From Castanea sativa (Eukaryota > Streptophyta > Magnoliopsida > Fagales > Fagaceae), in NCBI RefSeq assembly GCF_040712315.1, contig NC_134020.1, positions 14,155,751 to 14,219,750 on the forward strand: DNA of 64,000 bases. The letters are read 5' to 3'. Below, one piece after another: positions 21,396 to 32,291 of this stretch. The notes under the pieces are model-generated. The model saw only the letters and a program-made list of their open reading frames with translations, ran no database searches and had not been told where the DNA came from. Numbering within the stretch: position 1 is the first letter of the stretch; each line of letters opens with the position of its first letter. Both the position numbers and the translations under genes were made by a program.

Positions 21396-23310
21396 ATAAT
21401 ACAAAGGATCTCCTTGCCTAATCTCTCTAGTTGGTTGAATTACCCCCTTTTGCTCACCATTTACAAGAATTGAGTAGGTAACTGTCTTCACACATATCAT
21501 AAGCAACCCAATCCATCTTTCATTAAATCCCATTTTTCTCATGAGATCCTCCAAGAAACACCATTCTACTCGATCATAGGCCTTGTTCATGTTATGTTTG
21601 AGAGCCATATAGCTAGTAGTACTTGAATTATACTTTTTCATACAGTGTAAAATCTCAAATGATACAAGAATATTGTAAAAAATAAGGCGGTCTTTAACAA
21701 AAGCCGACTGATGCTCTGTTATAATATTGGGCAATTTTTTTTTCCAGCCTATTCGCTAAAACTTTAAAGGAAATCTTGTATATAACATTACATAGACTTA
21801 TGGGACGAAACTCATTCACAGAGTAATGTATATGTGGTTAACTGAATTGGTTAATGTACCTGAGTTGAGCCAAGAGAGAACTGCTTGAGTAACATCCCTG
21901 ATAACCGTCAACCAAAAGTTCTGGTAAATGACAGTGGCATTACATCTAGTCTAGGAGCTTTAAGTGGGGCCATTTGTCTCAAAGCCATTATCACTTCACA
22001 TTCCAGGAAAGCACTTGAAAGCTAGCTGTTCATGTTTTCCGTGATTACATGAGGAATCTTCTCCAACACACTAGTTGAGAGGTTCGACCCGGAGGAAGTA
22101 AATAGCTCCTACTAGTATTCTAATAGGATTACAACTACACCATTAGATTGATCACTACAAACCCCAACATTGTCCTTAACACCAAGAATAGTATTTTTCC
22201 AGAAGCGTTGCGTGGCATGGCTGTGAAAATACTTGGTGTTTTTGTCCCCCTGGTTGACCCACAGGACATAAGATCGCTAGTTCCACATTCTAGCCTCTCT
22301 ATCAAGAAAAACATTTATCTCTGCTTTAATCTCTCTAAGTCGAATGTTAATCCCACTCCTCGAAGCATTGGCTTCCACTTGGACCAGCAATTTTTTCTTC
22401 CTTTCCAACTCCCTTTGTACACTACCAAAGCAGTTTCGGTTCCACCAAGCAAGGTCCTTACCACACTGATCAATTTTATTAGCACTTCTCTATCTGAGTT
22501 TAGGTTGAAGCAATTTCTCCATGCCACTTCCACTGTTTCCCCACATTGATTATCTGAGAGCCACATTTCTTTGAAGTGAAAAAAATTTTCTCGTTGACAA
22601 ATCTCAAGACCTATAGGATTAATAAGAATATGATAGTGATCTGATGAATCGCAGTGGAGATGTTGAACTCTAAGGAACCAACTATTGGTAACCAAGCCGT
22701 TATCTAACCTTTCCCACATTGAATGACCATTTGCAAAATGCCTACTACATGTGAACTTTTATGCAACGAATCCCAAATCAAGAAAACCACACTCATTTGT
22801 AACATTCCAAAAAAGTTGCATCTGATTATGGTAATGCATCACCCCCTCCTAATTTTTCATCATGTTTCAGTATTTCATTGAAATCCCCTGCATACAACCA
22901 GGGAGTATTATTGTGAGCATTCAAATTGCATAATTTATCCCATGCCTCTGACCGTCTACAAGTTTCTGGTTCCCCATAGAATCCAATGGATCGCCATTCC
23001 TCATCGGTACCTTTATTAATGTAAGCATCGCTATAGTATTTGCAAGAATCATCCACGGTTAGGTTATTTGAGGATTTCCAAAAAAGAACCAAACCACCCC
23101 TCCCTCCCGCGAGTACTTCTTTCCACCTCTCACCTATTTTCAAAATCAATACTTCATTGAACCAACCTAGCCTTGCTTTGTCTGCCTATGTTTCAGTTAT
23201 AAACATTATAGAAAGGTCTTTTGATCAAATCAGTTGCCCAATCTTTTTCCTTGTTAATAGGTTCCCAAGCCCATAATAGTTTCACACTAAAATGCTCATT
23301 GCTCTTAGCA
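21396..23310 (-). pseudogene. LINE (L1-type) ORF2: endonuclease and reverse transcriptase remnants
   Basis: This is ORF2 of a non-LTR retrotransposon. The start of the endonuclease is near 23310 (a decayed MSILV-NY-GLGN motif). The frame 23149-22826 carries more endonuclease, with GGLVLFWKS and LYAGDFNEIL. The frame 22719-22315 is the linker between endonuclease and RT (SDHYHILI...WLSDNQC). The RT begins near 21734 with TEHQSAFVKDRLI, then KAYDRVEW (motif with catalytic Asp) and IRQGDPL, where it ends abruptly at the fused LTR. The RT YxDD box and 3' end are therefore missing. Several frameshifts and stops separate the pieces. Confidence 0.8.
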
Positions 23311-23399
23311 GGGCTATTCAACAGCCTCCACCAATATACATGAAGATGTTCCACCCACCACTAAAACCTGAATTTTTTTATTAGGTAGCTCAAGTGGGA

Positions 23400-24089
23400 A
23401 CTCATTTGCATCCCTATTTCTTTTCCCTGGTGCCACCAAATCCTCAACGACTCAGATAAATTTCCTTGTCTTTAGGCCTAGTAATCCTCTTCAACGACCC
23501 ATGCTTGTTCTAGTTCTAAGTAGTAGTGTTTGTGTTTGAAAAAACACATGAAACATTGGGGGAGGGATCCTCTTTAGGTCAGTTTGCCACATCAGATAAA
23601 TGGGGTTTAAGTGGAGAATTGATTGCTAAGGAATTGTCATATGAGGTGGGCTCCATAATCGTGGTTGTGTTGGAATCAAATTTCTGAATATCCTTATCAA
23701 TCTTGGCCAGCTTGGAAAAGAAATTAGTATCCAAATTGGTAACGTTGGAATTAATTGGAGTTGGATTTAGTGGGATTAATTCCTCTAAAGTTGGAAATGT
23801 AACTAAGGATGGAGAATTAATTTGCGTAACCGTGGAGCCTTTTGTAATTGTAACCATATCCGAATTCAATGCCTCCCCTGAATCCTCAGTTTCCATGTTT
23901 GAATGAGCCACCCTATGATTATGGTTCCCTTGGGCTTCCTATGCCATGGACTATGCCACCACTGCCTTTTTTTTTTCCTCCCTCCAACGAGAAATTCTGG
24001 TCTCATAATAACCTAGAACAAGGATGACATTGTTGTTGAAAGGTTTGTAAGGGGGAGCACATATACTTGGTCTAAACTGCTATTGGCTT
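23400..24089 (-). pseudogene. LINE ORF1, C-terminal part
   Basis: The frame 23911-23579 is Ser/Thr/Asn-rich without a clear domain, as is usual for the tail of plant L1 ORF1. It lies between ORF2 and the copia insertion at 24090, and continues the ORF1 begun at 30384 on the far side of that insertion. The identification depends on this position. Confidence 0.55.
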
Positions 24090-25520
24090 TGTTAGGATTA
24101 ATGCCCTTAAATTCTATTGTATGATGCTATGTATGATATTATGTACGACATTATGTATGACTTAATATTGTGATTAATAAAGTTGTTTTATTATTATCTA
24201 AAAACATGGTAACATGAATATTTGGACATTATCATATAGTCCATGAGATGCATAGTATATGATTTATGTGATTTAGTCACAGAAGATATAAGTCACAAGT
24301 TCTTTGTAAACTCAGAATTTATAGTTCATAGTCGGTGATGAAATTGGGCATTTTATCAGCGAAAACTATAACGTATTAACTAAGATGGTTTGTCTTAATC
24401 ATGGAAGTGAGGACTTCTAGTTGATATGTTGATATGTTTTAAGAGTTAAGATATATTGAACTGGATCGCTGTGAGATTTATTATTCTCCTAATGACTGTC
24501 AAATGAATAATAAATCTTACGACTTCTATTTGCATGAACTCTTAATCCTAAGAGAATAATGGATTTGATCATAAGATGTAGGTTGCTTTGATATATCAGG
24601 AGTAAGATCTAAAGTCACGATCAAAACCTCAGTATGTTGAGCAGCCACATTTAGTGTTAATGGAATATATATTCTCAAGATGGAATTCATAATCTTTTAA
24701 CGAAGATATAAAATATTCTCTTGAGATAAGTTTAATGGGTTTGGTTATTCAGAGTGTTAGACCTAACCAATTTAGTAACAAGTTACTAAAGTATATATTT
24801 ATGAAATTGGATTTCATAAATATATGATGAATAACTTAAAAAATTAAACCGGGTACTCAAGGATTAAGATGTAGTAATCTTTAAAGTGGTAGTCTACATT
24901 TATGACTTTGTATTACTACGAATATTTTATGAAGGGGTTGCATGTATAATAAAGTCTTGGAATATAATTTATTAATAAGCCTAGAGTGCAATTATATTTA
25001 TATAGTGGTATTAAATATAATTAATGGTAACTTTGGACTTGTCAAGAATTGACAGAAAAGCCCAAAGCCCATTGGAGCTAGTGTCTTATTGGTCCTTTTT
25101 GGTCCCAATGCAGGCCACACACTAAAGCCCAATTGGAAAGGCCCAATAGGCCAGCCCAGTTAGATAATTAGTTAGTTATAAAGGGAGAAACATACAGAAT
25201 TTTTTATAAGTGAATGAGAAAAAGAGAGACATCATTGTGAAATGGTGTGTATGTGTGAGTGAAGCCACTCGATTATTCTCCCTTGGAAACTGATTGAGAG
25301 ACCACACTTCTTGGGTGTAAAGTGGAATTGGAGTGAAGATTAAAAGTGTTCCCAAGTGCTTCTACTCTTTGTTTTGAATTTCTCCACACCAAGGTACGCT
25401 ATCTTGTTCTTAAATTCTAAAATTTGCATAGTGCATGTTATCAATCATGAATGAAATAGATCTATGTTTGTTGCTTCCACTGTGTGTTTTGTATGAGATA
25501 CAAAACCAAATTTTCCAACA
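24090..25520 (+). mobile_element. 5' LTR of the copia element (1431 bp)
   Basis: It runs TGTTAGGATT to TTTTCCAACA and is followed after one base by the primer site. It is the reference copy for the LTR family found seven times in this window. The stretch CTATAAAGGGAG-like TTATAAAGGGAGAAAC near 25177-25192 is a likely promoter TATA. Confidence 0.93.
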
Positions 25521-25521
25521 A

Positions 25522-25534
25522 TGGTATCAGAGCC
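25522..25534 (+). other. tRNA-Met-type primer binding site
   Basis: TGGTATCAGAGCC lies one base after the LTR end. It is the standard primer site of plant copia elements, complementary to the 3' end of initiator tRNA-Met. Confidence 0.92.
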
Positions 25535-26877
25535 AGGTTTTCATCTCATGGTTGTATAATATGTGATTGAATTTTAGAATTTAAGGAAACCGTTATCTTT
25601 GTGTTTCATTTTTTTGCATCATAAGGTAATGGTGCCGTGTCTTAATAGTTATTGCATCATTTGGATATAATGTAGAGAATTGCATCACTTGTGTATATAT
25701 ATCCGTGTCTGCACAAGGATATATTGTTATTGCAGAGGAGCCGTGTCTTAATTTGAACCATGCAAAACAACTAGAAGTTTGTGGCCTAGAGGATATAGTT
25801 ATTGAATTTCAATAACTGTCATGTGCGTTACTTTTGTTAATGCACCACTTGGTTTATTCTTGCACGGCTTGGACTTCATTGCATGGCTTAGACTTAATTG
25901 CATGGGTTGGACTTCAGTGCACGGTTTTGTCATCTTATAAACTTGAAGATAATTGCATGTTAATTTCCTTGGATGTATACATGGGTTGATATACAAATAG
26001 TTTATTAAGGAATTCTAACAATCTGTAAGTTATATATATAATGTAATAATCATATATTACATATAATAATCTGTATATTATATTATATTATATTATATAT
26101 ATAATATAATATAGGTTTATAATGTAATGTAGGTTTATTATAGATTATATATATATATATATATATTAATGCTAAGATTATGAAATTTATTCCTAATGAG
26201 ATTAGTATTATGTTTTCAAAGTGTCTAGCATTATTAAGGTTCTTGATCTTAAAAACCTTTAATTTAAAACATCTAGTGGGAGAGAAATAAAAGGGTTGGA
26301 TCTCACGGTCTCCATTATCGGTTCATAGTAGTGTGGGTAAACACCTCGTCTTGGTGTATATGCCTCGCGATCCCAAAGGAGGGTGTTTACTTCATATTAC
26401 TACAAGATTGAACTTACCCGTTTAAAGTAGTGTGGACAAACACCTCGTCTTGGCGTATATGCCTCGCGATCCCAAAGGAGGGTGTTTTGTTCCATCGTAC
26501 TACAAGTTTAAACATTATAAGGGAGATGAAATGTGGCTACACATGATTCTAGGTAATGGTGTACACTAGACTAAATGTAATGTTAACCTCCCAAAGGAGC
26601 TATGTCATTATTACTTAGAGGCTAAAGGTAATACACGGCATATTATTAATGTTTAATAAGAGTTATATCATGATAGCACTAATAATGAGAATAGTTCTCA
26701 ACCAATTAATGTGTTTATAATAAACTTGCTACCAAGGAATTATAAACATGGATTAGGTTGTCGTTGCATATATTATTTTATGGTTTTATTAAGGTTCTAT
26801 ATTATATGTTTATATGCTAAATTGATAATGTCCAGTTTACTTATTATATTCATGTTTATTATTTTCAGATTTAAATC
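25535..26877. other. Copia leader with AT palindromes and a 99-bp tandem duplication
   Basis: The 1.34 kb between primer site and gag has no gene. It contains a TA-rich palindromic tract (26025-26168) and two head-to-tail copies of a roughly 99-bp unit (26328-26426 and 26427 to about 26520). Each unit has CACCTCGTCTTGG and GCGATCCCAAAGGAGGGTG. Such a long leader is unusual for a copia element. Confidence 0.7.
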
Positions 26878-27740
26878 ATGGTGTCATTTAACCCACTTGT
26901 TGCTATTCTTAATCAAAACAAACTGACTGGATCTAACTATGTTGACTGGAAAAGAAATTTGAACATTGTTCTTACAGCTGAAGAGCACAAATATGTGCTT
27001 ACTCAACCATGTCCAAGCTTTCCTTCATTAGATGCTCTTCTTAAGGAAAAACAGCAATATGATCGTTGGCAGAAATCTAATGAAATGGCCAAGTCCTATA
27101 TCCTAGCATCTATTTCAAATGTTCTACAGCATCAAATGCAGGATGTAGAACTTGCATCGGACATAATGTTAAGTCTGAAGGAGATGTTTGGTGAGCAAGG
27201 CCGTTCTGCAAGGCAAGAAACTATGAGGCAGATTTATAATACCAAAATGGTTGCAGGTACTTCAGTGAGGGAGCATTGTCTTAGGATGATCTCTAATCTG
27301 AATACATCGGAAGTTTTAGGTGCCGATATTGATGGAAAATCCCAAGTGGATATGATACTCTAGTCACTACTAGAATCATTCAAGGAATTCAGACTTAACT
27401 ATAATATGAACAAAAAGATTTATTCATTGTCTGAATTAATGAATGAGTTGGTAGCGGCAGAAGGCATTCTTGGTACTTCTAGTGTTGCAACCAATGTTGG
27501 TGAAGTTTCCACTTCTCAACTTAAGTCAAAAGGCAAGGGTAAGAAAAAGAAGAAGAAGGACTTCACTAAGCAAGATGGTAAACAAATTGCCTTATGAGTT
27601 GCCAACAAAGGAAAGAAAACCAAAGGAAAGTCTTTCCATTGTGGTGAAAAAGGACATTGGAAGAGGAATTGTCCAATATTCAAGGTTGCCAAGAATAAGG
27701 GTATGAAAAGTTCATTTCTTCTTGAAATATGTTTGGTACA
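26878..27740 (+). pseudogene. Copia gag with damaged zinc knuckle
   Basis: The frame begins MVSFNPLVAILNQNKL at 26878 and carries the copia gag core, with SNYVDWKRNLNIVL and the MRQIYNTKMVAGTSVREH segment. A stop at 27361-27363 interrupts it. The same frame resumes (27364-27597) with a Lys-rich tail, and after another stop reaches FHCGEKGHWKRNC. The first Cys of the CCHC knuckle is replaced: codon 27631-27633 is TCT (Ser). The protein would coat the RNA in virus-like particles; this copy is dead. Confidence 0.85.
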
Positions 27741-28944
27741 GAATCCCACGGATTCCTAGTGTGTGGATTCAGGTTGTACTAATCATATCTGCAATTCTTT
27801 GCAGGGGTTCTAGGAGACCAGAAAGTTGAATGAGAGAGAACTATTTCTTACTTTGGCTGATGGGAGCAAGATTCCGATTGTAGCTGTTGGAGTGTTTAAT
27901 TTATGCTTTGAGTCTAGAGTTTTAATATTGGAAGACCGTTTGTATGTACCTAATATTCATAGGAATTTAATTTCTGCAACTTACTTAGGTAAACATGGAT
28001 ATTGTGTTATCCTTAAAGACAGTGTTGTAATAAAGAAGGATAAAATGTTTATCTGTTCCGGCAGTATTGTGGATGGTCTTTATATTTTAACTCCTGAAAA
28101 GCATGAATTATACAATTCTAAATTAGATAGTAGCTCTCATGTAAAATCATTAAAGAGAAAGTTTCCTTCTACTAGTGATGCATATCTATGGCACTTGTGT
28201 TTGGGTCATATTAATTCAAATAGGATTCAAAGACTAATCAAAGATGGACTTTTACAGCCCATAGACTTTGATGGTTTTCCAGTTTGTGAATTTTGTTTGG
28301 AAGGTAAAATGACCAAACGACCTTTTAATGCAAAAGGTAGAAGAGTCCAAGAGTTGCTTGAATTAGTTCATACAGATGTATGTGGTCCTATGTCAACCCA
28401 AGCAAAAGGAGGTTATGAGTACTTCATCACTTTTATGGATGGTTATTCAAGATATGGTTATGTGTACCTAATGAGATGGAAGTCTGAAGCCTTTGAAAAG
28501 TTCAAAGAGTTTAAGGCTGAAGTTGAAAATCAATTGGGCAAACGCATAAAGGCCATTCGATCTGATCGAGGTGGCGAATACCTTCTTGGGGATTTCAAGG
28601 ATTACCTAATTCAAAATGGGATTGTCTCCCAATTGACTGCACCTTGAACTCCCCAACAAAATGGTGTAGCGGATAGAAGGAATAGAACTCTTTTGGAAAT
28701 GGTTAGGTCCATGATGAGTTATTCAACTTTACCAATTTCCTTTTGGGGATATGCACTAAAAACTGCTATGCATATTTTGAATTTAGTTCCATCAAAATCT
28801 GTTCCCAACATATCGAAGGAATTATGGAGTGGGCGTAAGCCTAGTATGAAATATCTTTACATTTGGGGATGTCCAGCAAATATGTTGAAAGGGAAGTTTG
28901 ATAAGTTGGAAGCTAAAACGGAAGTATGCATGTTTTTAGGATAT
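27741..28944 (+). pseudogene. Copia protease and integrase, catalytic Glu changed
   Basis: The protease motif VDSGCTNHIC is at about 27763-27792, after a stop at 27757-27759. The frame 27826-28647 then covers the rest of protease and the integrase N-part, with the zinc-binding pattern H-x4-H...VCEFC and the catalytic Asps in HTDVCGPM and SDRGGEY. A TGA at 28645 precedes QQNGVADRRNRTL, where the codon 28672-28674 is GAT (Asp) in place of the usual catalytic Glu. The frame 28693-28940 continues with the C-terminal part (WGYALKTAMHILN). Two stops and the Glu-to-Asp change argue against activity. Confidence 0.87.
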
Positions 28945-29495
28945 GCTATGTATGCTATGCTATGCTATGTACTAGACCAGATATCTGTTATTCAGTTGGC
29001 ATGGTCAGCCGATATCAATCAAATCTAGGACTTAAACATTGGCAAGCTGTAAAGCATATTCTCAAGTATCTACAGAGAACGAGAGATTATATGCTTGTTT
29101 ACCATAGTGAGGATTTGATTCCCATTGGCTATACAAATTCAGATTTTCAATCGGATCTAGATTTCAAAAAATCCACTTCAGGATGTGTTTTCACCTTGGG
29201 AGGTGGAGCCATAAGTTGGAGGAGTGTTAAGCAATCTTGTATTGCGGACTCCACCATGGAAGTTGAATATGTTGCTGCTTGTGAGGCGACAAAGGAGGCT
29301 GTTTGGCTCTAGAAATTCCTTTTTGATCTTGGTGTTGTGAGAATTGAACAAGTTCTTATTACTTTGTTCTGCGACAATAGTGAAGCGGTTGCACAATCAA
29401 AAGATCCAAGAAATCAGAAGAAAGGAAAGAACATTGACAGAAAGTACCACATCATCCGAGATATTGTTGCACGTGGAGATGTAGTGGTAGCAAAG
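28945..29495 (+). pseudogene. Copia RT remnant and RNase H
   Basis: At about 28945 the sequence jumps from the integrase end to the last part of RT (RPDICYSVGMVSRYQSNLG), with short ATGCTATG repeats at the joint. The YVDD-bearing polymerase core is absent. RNase H follows, with GYTNSDFQSDLDFKKSTSG, MEVEYVAACEA and FCDNSEAVAQSKDP. A TAG at 29311-29313 interrupts it. It then runs directly into the truncated LTR at 29496. The better preserved RNase H at 45004-45519 shows what is missing at the end. Confidence 0.87.
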
Positions 29496-29987
29496 AACTT
29501 TGGACTTGTCAAGAGTTAACAGAAAAGCCCAAGGCCCATTGGAGCTAGTGTCTTATGGGTCCCTTTTGGTCCCACTCCAAGCCACACACTAAAGCCCAAT
29601 TGGAAAGGCCCAATAGGCCAGCCCAATTAGATAATCAGTTAGTTATAAAGGGAGAAACATACAGAATATTTTATGAGTGAACAAGAAAAAGAGAGACATC
29701 ATTGTGAAATGGTGTGTATGTGTGAGTGAAGCCACTCGATCATTCTCTCTTGGAAACTGATTGAGAGACCACACTTCTTGGGTATAAAGTGGAATTGGAG
29801 TGAAGATTAAAAGTGTTCTCAAGTGCTTCTAATTTTTGTTCTGAATTTCTCCACACCAAGGTACGCTATCTTGTTCTTAAATTCTGAAAATTGCATAGTG
29901 TATGTTATCAATCATGAATGAAATAGATCCATGTTTGTTGCTTCCGCCATGTGTTTTGTATGAGATACAAAATCAGATTTTCCAACA
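29496..29987 (+). mobile_element. Truncated 3' LTR of the copia element (492 bp)
   Basis: It corresponds to 25029-25520 of the 5' LTR (also 492 bp), from AACTTTGGACTTG to TCCAACA, with a modest number of substitutions by eye. Target duplication GGCTT follows. The first 939 bp of the LTR are deleted. Confidence 0.9.
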
Positions 29988-30384
29988 GGCTTAAGGGGAG
30001 AGAGCCCTTGCTATCAATTCAAATGTCACAATCCTTGTCGTCGTAATCCAAACAGCCACACTAATAGCAGAGATTGGGCAAACGTTCATACTTGAAGACC
30101 ACCCAGGATTTTTCTCCATTCTCTAGTGTAATCAACCTCTCTCGACACAGCAGTTGAGTAATATCTACTATCACCTTGACTTGAATGAAGCTGCCCCCAT
30201 CTTCTTTGTTAGCTCCTATCGACCGAGTTACTTCACCAATAGTTTCACAGCATCCATATTTGGTACTCGTTAAAAACTTTGCCTCTAGGAAAAACTCATT
30301 AGACCTTTGGAACCTTTGAAGGACTAGACCAGAGTTCTCTTTCTCAAATGAGAGATTACCCAACGATCTTGTCAAGTCATCCAT
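29988..30384 (-). pseudogene. LINE ORF1, N-terminal part (DUF4283/zinc-knuckle type)
   Basis: The start codon is taken at 30384 (MDDLTRSLGNLSFEKEN), the usual start of plant L1 ORF1. The frame upstream to 30447 is leader. Later, SFIQVKVIVDITQLLCRERL and VVFKYERLPNLCY lead to a CCHC-like knuckle in which a stop falls inside the first Cys pair and the His is replaced (CGCLDYDDKDC). The domain is shorter than usual, so an internal deletion is likely. The copia element at 24090-29987 separates it from the rest of ORF1. Confidence 0.75.
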
Positions 30385-32291
30385 GGTTGTCAATGAAAGG
30401 ATGAGAAGAGAATGATTAAAATAAAACTGTTTCCCTATAATCCACAAAAGAAAAACCCACTAGCTCAAGAGGTAAGCATGTTGCTTCAAGAGGATAAATT
30501 CACCTTTGTAAGAAGGGACATAAAATTTTACAGCCTAAGAGATGATGGAGAGCCCAACTTTCTTATTGACAGAGAAACTGGCAAGCGAAAAATATAACAA
30601 AAACAAGTTCTATTGGGTTGGCACATAAACAACTTATTTCAATCCATTTAAAGAAATGACCAAAAAAGGTGGGTTAAGCAAGTCATTTCCCACATGTTTG
30701 TTTTTTATTTTTTATTTTTTTATAGAATCCCATATGTTTGTTGGTTGTCTCAAAATATTGTCACTCTTAATCAAAATTGAATAATTTTCATACTCTATCA
30801 AATGATATCCTTACGAGATTTTTTCAAGACTTAGAAATAATTCAAAAACAAAGGTCAATCGTTTTAATTTATAAAATTATGTAAAAAAAAAAAAAAATCT
30901 CAAAAAAAAAAATGTAAAAAAGAAATTAGTATGTATATTCAAGTGCATTTTATCTTTAATGTGCCTATGAATATTCAAGGAGGGAAATTATTGTGTACTC
31001 CCGGATTATCATAAATGTATACTCTCTCATTTCACATGAATTGTGGGTTCCACTAATTAAATTCATGGTGGGACCTACCATTCATGTGAGAGGAAGGAGT
31101 ATGTATTTATGGTACTTCGAGAGTACCTAATAATTTTCCATTCAAGGAAATACAAACTAGTTATATATAATTTTTAGCCATACAGAGTTATTAAATTAAA
31201 TTTTTTATAAGTTCTTATACAAAAATTAATCAATATAATTAACTTAAATAGTATAATTTCAGTTATAATGTAGTTATTAATCATTAGCTCATATATTTTA
31301 TGGAGTAAAAAAGCTTAGTTATGCGGTGATTAGTGATTGCTATATACGGGGATTAATAAATTAATAAAGTGATTGATGAACAAGTTCTGATTTATTCCAT
31401 GAAAAAATGAACTAAACTAAACATGTGATTTATCTTAATATTCCGTTCAACTTAGCTTATTTACAGTTTTACACCCCTATTCAGTGGGTTGTGAAAATTT
31501 AAACTCATGACCTTCCTTTTCATCCTATAGTTTAATTTCATCCTTGAGATAATATCTGTCAATTTAATTAAATGTTGTTTATGAAGTCCGCATGCCTTAT
31601 CAATTGACTAGTTGCTAGGCAACTTGTACAATTTTCTATCATCTTTATGTATATATGTATTAGCATTTGAAAAGACATCCCCTGTTTATGCATATATGGT
31701 TAATTTGAGACTTTCTTCTCTCTTTCCGTGCGGGTATGTATTAAAATACTTATTATTAATTTGAACAAAAAAAAGAAAGGCTGGAGAGCTTGACTAAAAG
31801 TAAAGAGATTAGCAATTATTAGGTAGTGCATACGCATGTTGGAGAGCAATAAGTGAAAATGTGTCTATAGAATTTTTATCACGTTGGATCAAGGTTTGAT
31901 AATGGATAAAGCTGATGTGGAGACCTCATCAATAGCTGTGAATCAAACCCACATATTAACATATAGGAAAAGAAAAATTGGGCAAAGATTTTTGGAAGTT
32001 TTGATGGGAAATATGTGGACATATTCCTTAATTTGAAAGGGACTCACCGGAGTCCTGCCCGTAGCGATCCACGTCCACCGGCCCTACCTATCTCTATCGT
32101 ACCACAACTTGGAATCTTATAAAACAAAGTTGGGTACTTTCATTATCACATAATTTTCGTTCTTTGAGAAAGAGCAAAGAAAAAAATTAAAAGAAGAATA
32201 CAAAATATTTTCTTGATATTTGGGTATGTTTCACATTCCTCCCCAACTATTCAAAGCTTAATCTCTTTATAGTTTGAACTAAATTACTAAA
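30385..32291. other. AT-rich region upstream of the LINE
   Basis: The first part (to perhaps 30600) may be LINE 5' UTR. The remainder is AT-rich, with poly-A and poly-T runs (near 30880 and 30915). Around 30990-31135 there are two inverted, related stretches with ACTCCC/GGGAGT and TCACATGAATTGTGGG-like sequence, suggesting a small decayed inverted-repeat element. No gene is supported. Confidence 0.4.

Larger units (their letters stand above)
24090..29987 (+). mobile_element. Ty1/copia element with TSD GGCTT inserted in the LINE
   Basis: This is a 5.9 kb element in plus orientation. The order is 5' LTR (24090-25520), tRNA-Met-type primer site, a long leader, gag, protease, integrase, a remnant of RT, RNase H and a truncated 3' LTR (29496-29987). 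Perfect 5-bp duplications GGCTT flank it (24085-24089 and 29988-29992). Two internal deletions are visible: most of RT near 28945, and the end of RNase H plus polypurine tract plus about 940 bp of the 3' LTR at 29496. It cannot be autonomous. Confidence 0.92.
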
